DNA from: Myxococcales bacterium
Lineage (GTDB): Bacteria; Myxococcota_A; UBA9160; UBA4427
Assembly (NCBI GenBank): GCA_022563535.1
Contig: JADFNE010000022.1
Location: forward strand, 1-35,000
Length of the DNA: 35,000 nucleotides
Direction: 5' to 3'
Shown here: piece by piece, positions 27,842 through 35,000 of the stretch
How the letters are laid out: the number at the start of each line of letters is the position of its first letter
Position numbering within the stretch: position 1 is the stretch's first letter
The notes under the pieces: model-generated
What the model was told of the DNA's origin: nothing
Seen by the model: the letters and a program-made list of their open reading frames with translations, nothing else
The model's database searches: none
Program-made: the position numbers and the translations under genes

Positions 27842-27867
27842 TGCTATCTTGCCTCCGGAGAGCGGTA

Positions 27868-27896
27868 GGTATCCCGGAGTCCGAGGCCTTCGTCAA
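27868..27896 (-). promoter_or_regulatory. Candidate sigma-70-type promoter for rplX-rpmG
   Basis: On the minus strand, TTGACG (27896-27891) is followed after 17 bases by GATACC (27873-27868), about 26 bases before the L24 start. The -35 box is good, the -10 box poor, so this is tentative. Confidence 0.35.
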
Positions 27897-28052
27897 GGCT
27901 TTCCCCGGAGGGATTGAAACTTTTCGGACGATGCACCGTCTCAATCCCAACTTCTGGATATTTCACGGGATTGATCACTCCTTACGGGCTAGAAAAGGAC
28001 AAAAGAAGGGTCGGATCCGGACGCATTCACCACCATTTGGAGCGCGAAAATC

Positions 28053-28889
28053 TTGTTCAAAACGCTGAGGTCCCAGTTGCCTTTCCCGCGCCTCCACTGC
28101 CTGTTTCTCGCGCTGTGCCTGGCTCTCCTGGCTTCACAGGCCAAGGCCGAATCGGCACTTCAGCTGCCATACCCCAATCCAGCTTCCTTTGGTGATTTCA
28201 CCGCCGCGACCTACGACGACGCTGGCCAGCGGGTCGGGGACGCCTCCATCCAACTCAAGCGACTCGAAAACGGTCACGTCACCCTGCGGCTGCGCAGCGG
28301 CTTCGACAAGGGAGCGCGGATCGAACTCGACGCCGAACTCGAACCCATCGAAGCCGGGGAGACCCCCAACTTGCGCATCCTGCGCGAGCGCTCCCAATCC
28401 TTCGACCCAAAGGGCAAGCCGTTGGTGATCCTGTTGATCGATCACGAGAAGGGCGAGGCGAGTTGCACCCCTCCTGAAGGAGTCAAGGGCAAGGCGAGCG
28501 TGCTCGCCCTTCCCTCGCCGGACCGGGTCGTGAATGTTCCCCTCAACCTGCTGTTCCAACCTCTCGCCCTGGGTGAAGTCGACTCCGTCGAGACCCAGGC
28601 ATTCTTCTGCCTGGGTGGGGCCCGGATGCTGGGTTTCACGGGCAGGCTTGCAAAAGGGCAAGGGACGCTCGATCGCGAGGGGCGACGCATTCGGGAAGTG
28701 CGCTACGGACCCGACGGCAAGAATTTCATGAGTTGGGCAGCCAAGGCCTTCGCGCCAAAGATTTCGTTCTGGCTGGACGTCAATCGCCGAGGCATCTACG
28801 TCGCTCACCGCATGCCACTCTATTCTGGAGGGCCGGTGGTCTACGTCATCCTGGATGGGGTCGAGCCGAGTTCGGTGCTGGCTCGTTAG
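28053..28889 (+). CDS. Secreted protein of unknown function
   Basis: This 278-residue protein has a clear signal peptide (basic start, hydrophobic stretch LFLALCLALLA, cleavage predicted after AKA at about 32). The mature part is beta-rich, with about 240 residues. It has two cysteines, near 137 and 185. Features such as NLRILRERSQSFDPKGKPLVILLIDHEKGE and GIYVAHRMPLYSGGPVVYVILDG are visible, but I recognise no family. The start is TTG at 28053; GGAG about 13 bases upstream is distant, so the exact start is uncertain. It diverges from rplX and ends nine bases from a convergent lipoprotein gene. Confidence 0.8.
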   Translation: MFKTLRSQLPFPRLHCLFLALCLALLASQAKAESALQLPYPNPASFGDFTAATYDDAGQRVGDASIQLKRLENGHVTLRLRSGFDKGARIELDAELEPIEAGETPNLRILRERSQSFDPKGKPLVILLIDHEKGEASCTPPEGVKGKASVLALPSPDRVVNVPLNLLFQPLALGEVDSVETQAFFCLGGARMLGFTGRLAKGQGTLDREGRRIREVRYGPDGKNFMSWAAKAFAPKISFWLDVNRRGIYVAHRMPLYSGGPVVYVILDGVEPSSVLAR

Positions 28890-28898
28890 CCAGCCGGC

Positions 28899-30764
28899 TC
28901 ATCGACTCGGAGCGGCCATTCCCTGGCTCTTCGAACTCTTACGAGCCACAAACGTAAGCGGCGCGCTATCGACGACCTGAAGACCTTGTTTGCCCGCTGC
29001 AACGATGAATCGTCCCATCCGGGCGAGATGTTGCTTCGGCTGGATATCTACCGTTTCGACGACCCGTCGGAACTTGGCATCGAGCATCTGCAAGCCTCGA
29101 TTTCCGAGCACGAACAAACGCCCCGCCACAGCGACAAGATCTTCGACCTGACCAAGTTTCTTCATCGACAAGCGCGAGACGATCTTGGGCTTACCGGGAT
29201 TTTTGAGGTCAATCACGACGACGCCGCCATTGCCGAGCACCGCGGCCAAATGACCGAAACCCACCACACGATAGGGCGCGAACTCGTAACCAAGCTCTAG
29301 CTTATGCTCGACCTGCTGATGGCCGAGCAACTCGAGGTTTGAAATGATCACCGACTCGCCGTCGGTGAATACCAACGAGTCTTTCACCCGGGCGAGCCCC
29401 TTGATCGGTCGCCGCAGCAAGCGTCGCGGGTTGCCGCCGTTGTGATCGATCATCAACAGGCCACGGCTGCTCGCCAGAATCAGCTCCTTGCCGAACGGAA
29501 CAACCGCCGCGATCGAGCCGACCGCCGGGCGCTCCTGGGCGCCGAGTTTGCGCGGACCCGATTTGCTGAACCCCACGACTTCGACGCCGTCTTCGCCGTA
29601 GATCACTACCCGCTTGCCCAGGATCTTGATCCCGTTCCAACGGGTGAAATCCTTGGGGCGCGAATACTTCGCAAGCGGAAACGCCGCCTCGGAATTGGCC
29701 AGCTCGAGTAGCTGGAACTCACCATTGTCGAACAGGATCGCAGTTCGATCGCCAGCGCTGTCGATTGCAATAATTTCCCTCTCCGCCGTCACAGGTTTGC
29801 GCAACACCACGCGATTGGGCCAGGAAGCCACCGGCACGAAGAACGACTGCCAAAACGAAAGGGCATTGGGGTTGAGCACCACCGAGCTGCCGTCAGAGTG
29901 TTGTTCACTGTCGAGGCGCTTCCGAAAGACCCGCTGCCAGATGGGTTTGTCGGCCAGATCTGCATAGAGACTCACCCGGGTCGTGGCGAGCATGCCAGGC
30001 CGGCTGAAATTGCCATTTTCGAGTTTCGCCTTGGTCGGGGCTTCCTTGTATTCGATGACGAGGTGGGCCCTCGGGTTCTTTGCGCGCTGCGATTGGGTCT
30101 GGGATTCGGGGACATCGACCATCTGATACCCCGCGCTCTTGAATCTCCGACGTGCCCGGTCAGTGAACGCGCTGACGAGACGTGCTTTTCCTGGAGTCCC
30201 TGGCGAGACGCGAACGGTCAAGCCGACTCGCTTGAACTGCCTTCGCGCTTTCAACTCAAGGGCCTGCACGCTCTTCAATGCTTCGGTTGTGTAGTCACTG
30301 CTGGGATGGGACTGGGCAAATTCAGCCAGACCTTTCGTTCGGTTGCTGAAACCTCCAGCCTTTAGATAAGCCATGTTGCCCAGCGCACGCGCGGCGTTCG
30401 GACCCTCGGGATAGAGCGCCAGGAATTGGGTGTACCCAGCGGATGTACCGGCGAAGCGCGCGCGATTGAAGGCCAGGGGCTCGAGCTGGTCGCGCAGCGG
30501 ATCGGCGAGTTTGCTGTCCGGGTACTTCACCTTGAAGTTGTCGAAGCCGTCGAGAGTGAGATTTCGCTCTAGTTCGAGAACCGCCATGTGTTCTTCGGCT
30601 TTGGCAATGTGGCGCGAGTCGGGATTCTTCTGGATGAAGCGGCGAAAGTCTGCCAGGTTGTTCCGCTTTTCGACCGAATACCACGAGCCACTCATGCATG
30701 AAGTCAGCATCAGCGAAACCAGCACCGGCACCAGTATTGTTCTCAACCCTCGAACTGCTCGCAT
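28899..30764 (-). CDS. Lipoprotein with TPR and beta-propeller (LVIVD-like) repeats
   Basis: This 621-residue protein has an N-terminal lipobox LMLTSC with C23 as the lipidation site; residue +2 is Met, so outer-membrane sorting is likely. Residues 35-165 contain helical TPR-like pieces resembling BamD/YbgF-type (NLADFRRFIQKNPDSRHIAKAEE and FAQSHPSSDYTTEAL). After a middle beta domain (about 180-330), the second half has propeller blades such as GKELILASSRGLLMID, HLAAVLGNGGVVVIDLKNPGKPKIV and GRLFVLGNRGLQMLD, close to LVIVD repeats. It may be a cell-surface or periplasmic scaffold. ATG at 30764 has GGGAGAAGAG ahead; an upstream in-frame start at 30830 would spoil the signal peptide. Confidence 0.87.
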   Translation of the reverse strand: MRAVRGLRTILVPVLVSLMLTSCMSGSWYSVEKRNNLADFRRFIQKNPDSRHIAKAEEHMAVLELERNLTLDGFDNFKVKYPDSKLADPLRDQLEPLAFNRARFAGTSAGYTQFLALYPEGPNAARALGNMAYLKAGGFSNRTKGLAEFAQSHPSSDYTTEALKSVQALELKARRQFKRVGLTVRVSPGTPGKARLVSAFTDRARRRFKSAGYQMVDVPESQTQSQRAKNPRAHLVIEYKEAPTKAKLENGNFSRPGMLATTRVSLYADLADKPIWQRVFRKRLDSEQHSDGSSVVLNPNALSFWQSFFVPVASWPNRVVLRKPVTAEREIIAIDSAGDRTAILFDNGEFQLLELANSEAAFPLAKYSRPKDFTRWNGIKILGKRVVIYGEDGVEVVGFSKSGPRKLGAQERPAVGSIAAVVPFGKELILASSRGLLMIDHNGGNPRRLLRRPIKGLARVKDSLVFTDGESVIISNLELLGHQQVEHKLELGYEFAPYRVVGFGHLAAVLGNGGVVVIDLKNPGKPKIVSRLSMKKLGQVEDLVAVAGRLFVLGNRGLQMLDAKFRRVVETVDIQPKQHLARMGRFIVAAGKQGLQVVDSAPLTFVARKSSKSQGMAAPSR

Positions 30765-30828
30765 CGCTCTTCTCCCGCAGTTACACAATTCCTGCGTCAC
30801 AGGACATCCCAGAGAATGCAGACATTGC

Positions 30829-30856
30829 AAATTGCAGCTCGCTGCATCGGCAATTT
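30829..30856. promoter_or_regulatory. Inverted repeat in the lipoprotein gene promoter region
   Basis: AAATTGC (30829-30835) and GCAATTT (30850-30856) are perfect 7-bp arms separated by 14 bases, with a second stem TGCAG/CTGCA inside. It lies about 65-90 bases upstream of the lipoprotein start. It could be an operator; no regulator is assigned. Confidence 0.3.
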
Positions 30857-31012
30857 ACGAGAAATCCTTGAGCAATACAGAGGTGATGAAGATCACGTCC
30901 CGATGGCGAATAAGCTGGTCATTCCGGGGAAATAGAGCAACCGACACGCACTCCGCAGTGCGCGGTGAATCGCTTGCGCACGAGTACCGCCAGTCCAAAA
31001 TTATTCAACGGT

Positions 31013-31034
31013 ATGAGAATTCGTCTCATTTTTT
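31013..31034 (+). terminator. Terminator-shaped hairpin with T6
   Basis: ATGAGA (31013-31018) pairs with TCTCAT (31024-31029) around ATTCG, and six T residues end at 31034. This has the shape of a short intrinsic terminator on the plus strand, but the only upstream annotated gene points the other way. Confidence 0.45.
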
Positions 31035-31113
31035 GGCAACTCTGGCCGATCAGTTGGAGACGAGCGTGGACAAAGAACGTCGTCCGGCAGTAGAGAGCAG
31101 GAAGGTTCCCTGC

Positions 31114-31210
31114 TCTCCTCGAAAAGGCAAACCCGCGGTAACGCGGGGACGCAAAGCCAGTGCCCTTCACTCGGTAAATCCGAGCGGGTCGAACGGCTAC
31201 CGAAAGGAGA
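31114..31210 (+). promoter_or_regulatory. Class I cyclic-di-GMP riboswitch (GEMM-I)
   Basis: The conserved GEMM-I segments occur in order. P1 is TCTCCT (31114-31119) with AGGAGA (31205-31210). GGCAAACC is at 31126-31133. P2 is closed by a GTAA tetraloop of the GNRA class (31138-31141). GGGACGCAAAGCC is at 31146-31158. P3 contains CTCGG/CCGAG (31170-31174 and 31180-31184). The final conserved GGCTACC is at 31195-31201. The aptamer is complete, so c-di-GMP binding is expected. It precedes the secreted HYR-type gene by about 120 bases. Whether ligand turns expression on or off cannot be read, because the expression platform is unclear. Confidence 0.92.
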
Positions 31211-31330
31211 ACAGGCCCAGTGAAGGCCTTCCTGGCACATCGCCACCGCTCATTCCCGTAACGCACCTGACCTCCGCGCCTTATCAGGACAGGTCTGCAC
31301 TCGCGTCTGGTTTCCATCTGGAGACTAAGC

Positions 31331-34300
31331 ATGAGAGTCAGACTGAGTAACAAACACGCTCTCGCCGAGCACCGACTGGGTGTCATGGCCGCGTTGGTGG
31401 CGGCGATCAGCGGGCTGCTTTGCCTGACGATCGCACCCGCTGCGTTTGGCCAGGCCATTTTGGATTCGAATCAGATCCGCGGTCAGATCAAATTTACGAA
31501 CAGCAACTCTGCCATCGTCGCGATCCTTCACAACGGCGATGGCTTGAGATACACCAGCGTCCGCGCCGACAGCATCGGCGTAACACCGGCGCTCAACAAC
31601 AGCACCTGGGTCACGACCAGTGATCCAATGGCCCTTGACTACGAGATCACCGTCGAGAGTGGGTCACCGGGTGTGAGTTATGACGTGCGAGCCAGCGCGA
31701 GCCTCGCGGCCGGCATGAAACGCTACGTATTCGAGAAGAAAACTTCTGCGCCGGTCGAGCCCGAACCCGCTGCGGATACGATCGTCAACTTCAGCGAATG
31801 TGCTGGCGTGGTCGACGTTCGTTGGCATGACACGCTGGGCAATCCGTTCGAGGTTTCCGGCGGAACCATGCAGGCGTACCGCAGCGATGCAGATGGCCGC
31901 CGCAGAATGCAGGCATATGTCTACCGAATCCCCCCGGACAGCAGCCAGGAATACATGATCGTGCGAGGTGATGGTGCAAGCTATGAGGTCTCGATCAACT
32001 ACGAAACCGGCAACGATCCCTTCGCCACCACCGTGCGTGCGATCTGCAAAGAAACTGTCGTGGTTTCTTGCGACGAGATCGTAGAGATCGACTGCATCAT
32101 CCCCCCCGGCGGCCAGCTCGGAGATATTTCCGGAGTGATCGACATGGAGGGAGAGGACGAGCATGACATCGGCAATATGACGCAGATGTTCGCGTTCGAC
32201 GGTCCCCTCGGCAATTTGCGCTACGACAAGATCGAGGGCAATCCCGCGTCTGGCCCGTTCTTGCTGCAAAATCTCATGCCCTCGGATGCCGAGGCTACTC
32301 CCAAGGGTTACGCGGTCTACGGCCAAATGATCTTTCGCACCGGCTATCGGACCCAACGGCTGCGAACTCCCTACCTCTACAACTCGATCAATGGGGGCCG
32401 CGTGATGGTGACTGCCGGGGAGACAACGGATCTCGGTGACACCTTCGTGATGAAGCCGGGCTACCTGACCGGCAGCATCTTTTTGACCGGACCCGCCGAC
32501 GGCACCGGGACGCCGGCGCTCGCAACGCTCTACCGAGATGCGGACATCGATACCGATGGCGACGGCATCCCGAACAACTACTACCTCTCTTCTGGCTCGT
32601 ACATTGCGGCCGAAGGCATCCACAAAGTCGCTCCGGGCGCCACCAATACGGCATGGGGTGGCTATGCGCGTACTTCGTTCGCCGGTGGGTTCGATTCGAC
32701 CGCACAACAGTTCACAGGCGACTATGAAATAGTGCTTGGAGGTCTCGCACGAGAGAGCTCCATCTGGAGGCCAGCTGGACTTTCTCTGACCTTCCGCGAT
32801 ACCTCGACCCCGTGGGATCCCGACAGCTACTACAATTCATCTGTCTACGTGAGACCGTCGTTGTATGAGACGGTCGAAATTGTTCCGGGTGAAACGGTCA
32901 CGCGCGACTATGCACTGTGCATGAGCGAAGTCGATCTCAGCTATCGGTCCGTATCGGGTGTCTTCTACAGCCCGAGGACCAGCGGCAGAGGAAGCTTCAA
33001 GGGCGAAGACTTCCGGGGCATCCAGACCGAATACACGAGTTGGATCGGGTATTCGGCAGGCACGCCGGAAAATCTTGCCGACGCTTCAGACCACGGCCTG
33101 GTCAAGATGCTGCTGCCCGAGGGCAGCTATTCGCTGACCCCCAATGTCATGGCGGTCAATCCGGGTGGAGGCACCAGCTACACTGAGTTGCGTCCGGTTA
33201 CAATTGAAGTGGGTTGCCAACAGCGACTCTCGCTATCGACCGAGTTGCAAGTGAGCGTTGCCGACTTGGACCAATGCGTCGACAACAGGGCGGTTGCCCT
33301 CGTCGGTGCGGTATCGGGCGGCGGTGAGGTCAGCTCGCTCTCGTACGTGCTCAATGATGCTGCGCCGGTGAACCTTTGCAGTGGTGATTGCGGTGTTGAT
33401 CCGACATTCGAGACCAGCTTCGAGGCCGAGGGCTGTAGCGATACGATTACAGTCACCGCTCTCGATGCGAACGGAAACAAAGCCTCGGTCGAAACGCGCA
33501 TTCAAGACAACGAGCCACCGGTCCTCTCCAGCTGCGACGACATCTTTGTCGACACGCTCCCCGGTGGGCTGAATGCGTCGGTCGACTTCGAAGTCGTCGC
33601 GACCGACGATTGCAAGGCAGCTCCGACCGTTGCCTGTGATGCCGAGGCGGGGGATCTTTTCCCGATCGGCTCCACCACCGTCTCGTGTGAGGCCCAGGAT
33701 GCGTGTGGCAACGTCAGCCAGTGCAGCTTCAGTGTCACGGTCACCGGGATCGCGGCACCGGAACCAGAGCCGGAACCGGAACCGGAGCCGGAGCCCGAGC
33801 CGGAAGATCCTGAATCCGACTGGGTAGACGAGACTCCTGTGGGCGACGAGGACGAAGTGGACCTCAACGTTTGTCTGGACGAGCCCGAGGATCGCACGCC
33901 CATCGTGACCTGTGGTGTGGAGCGGCCGAAACTCTGGCCCCCGAACCACAAGCTGGTTCGTCCCGGCTTCACAACCAAAGCTGTCGATTCTTGTGAGAGC
34001 GTTGGCGGGGATCAGATGGAGACGGTGCTGGCGACTGCCACCTGGGTCTACAGCGACGAGCCGGAAATTTCGGTGCCGAGCAATGGCGGGAGCAATGCCG
34101 GGCCCGGTAATTCTGGGTCCAAGGGCAACCAGGGCTCCGAGCCGCAAGCAACCCGGGGCGGCAAGGGTGGCAGTCGCGTGATCAGCAGCAACGGAAGCGG
34201 CAGGCATGCCCCCGACGCAAAGGATCTGGATGCGGATCTTCGGCTGCGGGCGGAGCGGGCCGGCAGCGGGGATGGTCGCGTTTATCTCGCGATCAGTGCC

Positions 34301-34492
34301 TCCGAAAACGAGGCGGGCAACGAAGGTTGGGCTTGCTGCACGGTCATTGTGCCGCACGACTTGAAACACAGCAGCCTGGTTGATTTGCAGGACGCCGCGG
34401 ACGAGGCCCGCGACTACTGCGAAGCCTATGGCGAGGCACCGCCCGACTTCTTTGAGCACGGACTCTCGGAGGAAATCGGACCGATGCAGTAA
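31331..34492 (+). CDS. Secreted HYR-domain, Cys-containing surface protein under GEMM control
   Basis: This 1053-residue exported protein has a signal peptide with an unusually long n-region and cleavage predicted after AFG at about 40. Residues 45-720 form beta-rich domains of unclear family, with paired cysteines. About 727-808 is a HYR-like Ig-fold domain (DNEPPVLSSCDDIFV, ATDDCKAAP, GSTTVSCEAQDACGNVSQCSFSVTVTG). A Pro-Glu repeat (807-825) forms a stiff spacer. A second module has CGVERPKLWPPNHKLV near 860-872, a Gly/Ser-rich linker (about 917-960), and a C-terminal domain with RLRAERAGSGDGRVYL and WACCTVIVPHD. HYR domains usually act in adhesion. ATG at 31331 has CTGGAGA nine bases upstream. 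The riboswitch upstream suggests production tied to attachment state. Confidence 0.9.
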   Translation: MRVRLSNKHALAEHRLGVMAALVAAISGLLCLTIAPAAFGQAILDSNQIRGQIKFTNSNSAIVAILHNGDGLRYTSVRADSIGVTPALNNSTWVTTSDPMALDYEITVESGSPGVSYDVRASASLAAGMKRYVFEKKTSAPVEPEPAADTIVNFSECAGVVDVRWHDTLGNPFEVSGGTMQAYRSDADGRRRMQAYVYRIPPDSSQEYMIVRGDGASYEVSINYETGNDPFATTVRAICKETVVVSCDEIVEIDCIIPPGGQLGDISGVIDMEGEDEHDIGNMTQMFAFDGPLGNLRYDKIEGNPASGPFLLQNLMPSDAEATPKGYAVYGQMIFRTGYRTQRLRTPYLYNSINGGRVMVTAGETTDLGDTFVMKPGYLTGSIFLTGPADGTGTPALATLYRDADIDTDGDGIPNNYYLSSGSYIAAEGIHKVAPGATNTAWGGYARTSFAGGFDSTAQQFTGDYEIVLGGLARESSIWRPAGLSLTFRDTSTPWDPDSYYNSSVYVRPSLYETVEIVPGETVTRDYALCMSEVDLSYRSVSGVFYSPRTSGRGSFKGEDFRGIQTEYTSWIGYSAGTPENLADASDHGLVKMLLPEGSYSLTPNVMAVNPGGGTSYTELRPVTIEVGCQQRLSLSTELQVSVADLDQCVDNRAVALVGAVSGGGEVSSLSYVLNDAAPVNLCSGDCGVDPTFETSFEAEGCSDTITVTALDANGNKASVETRIQDNEPPVLSSCDDIFVDTLPGGLNASVDFEVVATDDCKAAPTVACDAEAGDLFPIGSTTVSCEAQDACGNVSQCSFSVTVTGIAAPEPEPEPEPEPEPEPEDPESDWVDETPVGDEDEVDLNVCLDEPEDRTPIVTCGVERPKLWPPNHKLVRPGFTTKAVDSCESVGGDQMETVLATATWVYSDEPEISVPSNGGSNAGPGNSGSKGNQGSEPQATRGGKGGSRVISSNGSGRHAPDAKDLDADLRLRAERAGSGDGRVYLAISASENEAGNEGWACCTVIVPHDLKHSSLVDLQDAADEARDYCEAYGEAPPDFFEHGLSEEIGPMQ
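33759..33812 (+). repeat. Pro-Glu hexanucleotide tandem repeat
   Basis: About eight to nine hexanucleotide units (CCGGAA/CCGGAG variants) encode consecutive Pro-Glu pairs between the HYR domain and the C-terminal module. Such repeats form extended linkers in surface proteins and can vary in copy number. Confidence 0.85.
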
Positions 34493-34503
34493 AGCGCAAT
34501 GGA

Positions 34504-34538
34504 GAGTGGAGGTTCGGGAAAGCCCCGGACCTCCACTC
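34504..34538. terminator. Strong hairpin after the HYR gene
   Basis: A 15-bp stem (34504-34518 with 34524-34538, one G-T pair) and a five-base loop begin 12 bases after the stop codon. No T tract follows on the plus strand. Confidence 0.6.
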
Positions 34539-34553
34539 GAATGCTCGAATGAA

Positions 34554-34586
34554 AGCGGTGCGTCGGCGTGTGGCCGGCGCACCGCT
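34554..34586. terminator. Second hairpin between convergent genes
   Basis: A 14-bp stem (34554-34567 with 34573-34586, one G-T pair) has a five-base loop and is followed by CACATTTT on the plus strand and TTTC on the minus strand. With the first hairpin it probably ends transcription of both convergent genes. Confidence 0.65.
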
Positions 34587-34629
34587 CACATTTTAGCCTC
34601 TGAAAGACGTGCGCTGACTACAGCGCTGG

Positions 34630-35000
34630 CTACAGACCGAACAACCCAACAGAGACTCCCACAGGACCGTCGAGCAGAGTTTGGTCTCCTGCCAGGCTTC
34701 GGAGCGGCGCCATGTCCCCGGTGTCGGTTCTCCCGTGTACGGTGACACTGTCGCCTGAAAAGTTCGTCACGAAGAGTTCTTCGCCGCGAACAAAAACTCT
34801 TTCGGGATCGTTCAGGCCCGTACTGGCTCCGGTGATCGTTCGAAGTGGGGCGACATTACCGTCGTCCCCCGTATCAAATACGGTAATGGTGTTGCTGTTG
34901 ATGTTGGCGACGAAGATCTCACCTCGAGTTGCATCCACAAAAATTCCACGCGGTTCATCGAGTAGAGTATTGCCTCCGGTGATGATCCGCGTAGGAGCGA
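34630..35000 (-). CDS. Beta-propeller repeat protein, C-terminal part (partial)
   Basis: The reading frame is open to the right edge, and the 123 visible codons form the C terminus. They contain tandem ~45-residue blades: an IITGGNTLLDEPRGIFVDATRGEIFVAN type unit is followed by TITGASTGLNDPERVFVRGEELFVTNFSGDSVTVH and a last SLAGDQTLLDGPVGVSV. Each starts with P-L/T-R-x-I-x-G and contains the (E)-(I/L)-F-V-(A/T)-N strand, as in YVTN/NHL-type propellers. These are often secreted. Signal peptide and total blade number lie outside the window. It converges on the HYR gene. Confidence 0.85.
   Translation of the reverse strand, partial: APTRIITGGNTLLDEPRGIFVDATRGEIFVANINSNTITVFDTGDDGNVAPLRTITGASTGLNDPERVFVRGEELFVTNFSGDSVTVHGRTDTGDMAPLRSLAGDQTLLDGPVGVSVGLFGL

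Larger units (their letters stand above)
30765..31330. other. 566-nt divergent regulatory region
   Basis: This spacer separates the lipoprotein gene (minus) from the secreted HYR protein (plus). It contains an inverted repeat at 30829-30856, hairpins near 30949-30964, a terminator-shaped hairpin at 31013-31034, a hairpin at 31093-31117, the GEMM-I riboswitch at 31114-31210, and a ~120-nt stretch between riboswitch and start codon. A small RNA between 30,850 and 31,034 is possible (see findings). Confidence 0.6.

Noticed and set aside
31131-31160. Possible tRNA-like or CRISPR-like stem near 31,140
   Set aside because: The stem and GNRA loop are fully explained as P2 of the c-di-GMP riboswitch.
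33759-33812. Sequencing or assembly artefact in the Pro-Glu repeat
   Set aside because: The reading frame stays open on both sides and units use varied codons, so a real linker is more likely.
33233-34582. 449-codon minus-strand open frame
   Set aside because: It mirrors the HYR gene, and spans the terminator hairpins; composition is Arg/Pro-rich as in antisense shadows.

Overview
The window is high-GC, densely packed DNA from a Gram-negative bacterium. Evidence for an outer membrane is lpxC (lipid A synthesis), a lipoprotein with a clear lipobox, and a predicted periplasmic multiheme cytochrome. Frequent GTG and TTG starts, a TPR giant, a Hanks-type kinase fused to helical repeats, a PilZ protein, a c-di-GMP riboswitch and large secreted HYR-type proteins together resemble uncultured delta-proteobacterial lineages (Myxococcota, Desulfobacterota or Binatota-like). 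That placement is an inference; there is no rRNA here to test it. I found no CRISPR array, insertion sequence, prophage or tRNA.

Left part (1-11,100): the pyrK-pyrD pair (dihydroorotate oxidation, minus strand, pyrD cut by the window edge) diverges from a 2,641-residue cytoplasmic TPR protein, which is followed by a small PilZ (c-di-GMP receptor) protein. Convergent to these is a minus-strand unit of an 866-residue TPR-like/Ser-Thr kinase and lpxC.

Middle part (13,900-21,900): yebC-ruvC-ruvA-ruvB (Holliday-junction processing, with start/stop overlaps between the ruv genes) diverges from a two-gene chaperone unit: an Hsp70 whose helical lid is replaced by an acidic tail, and a short J-domain/TPR partner. 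A 360-nt non-coding stretch with a perfect 23-bp inverted repeat separates this from a DUF35 zinc-ribbon/OB-fold protein and its SCP-x-type thiolase partner (acyl-CoA or sterol side-chain chemistry).

Right-middle (21,900-28,900): a fusion of two thioredoxin-fold domains to eight CxxCH haem sites overlaps a family-4 uracil-DNA glycosylase, followed by a SnoaL-like protein. Divergent purE and aroE follow, then a minus-strand group of rplX (L24), rpmG (zinc-free L33) and a 7Fe ferredoxin, and a secreted protein of unknown function.

Right end (28,900-35,000): a TPR/beta-propeller lipoprotein diverges from a 1,053-residue secreted protein preceded by a strong class I c-di-GMP riboswitch (GEMM-I). 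The window ends in a convergent beta-propeller gene cut by the edge. The clearest biological theme is c-di-GMP control of surface/secreted protein output (riboswitch plus PilZ protein). The least conventional proteins are the lidless Hsp70/J pair, the redoxin-octahaem fusion and the kinase with a strict 13-residue repeat.
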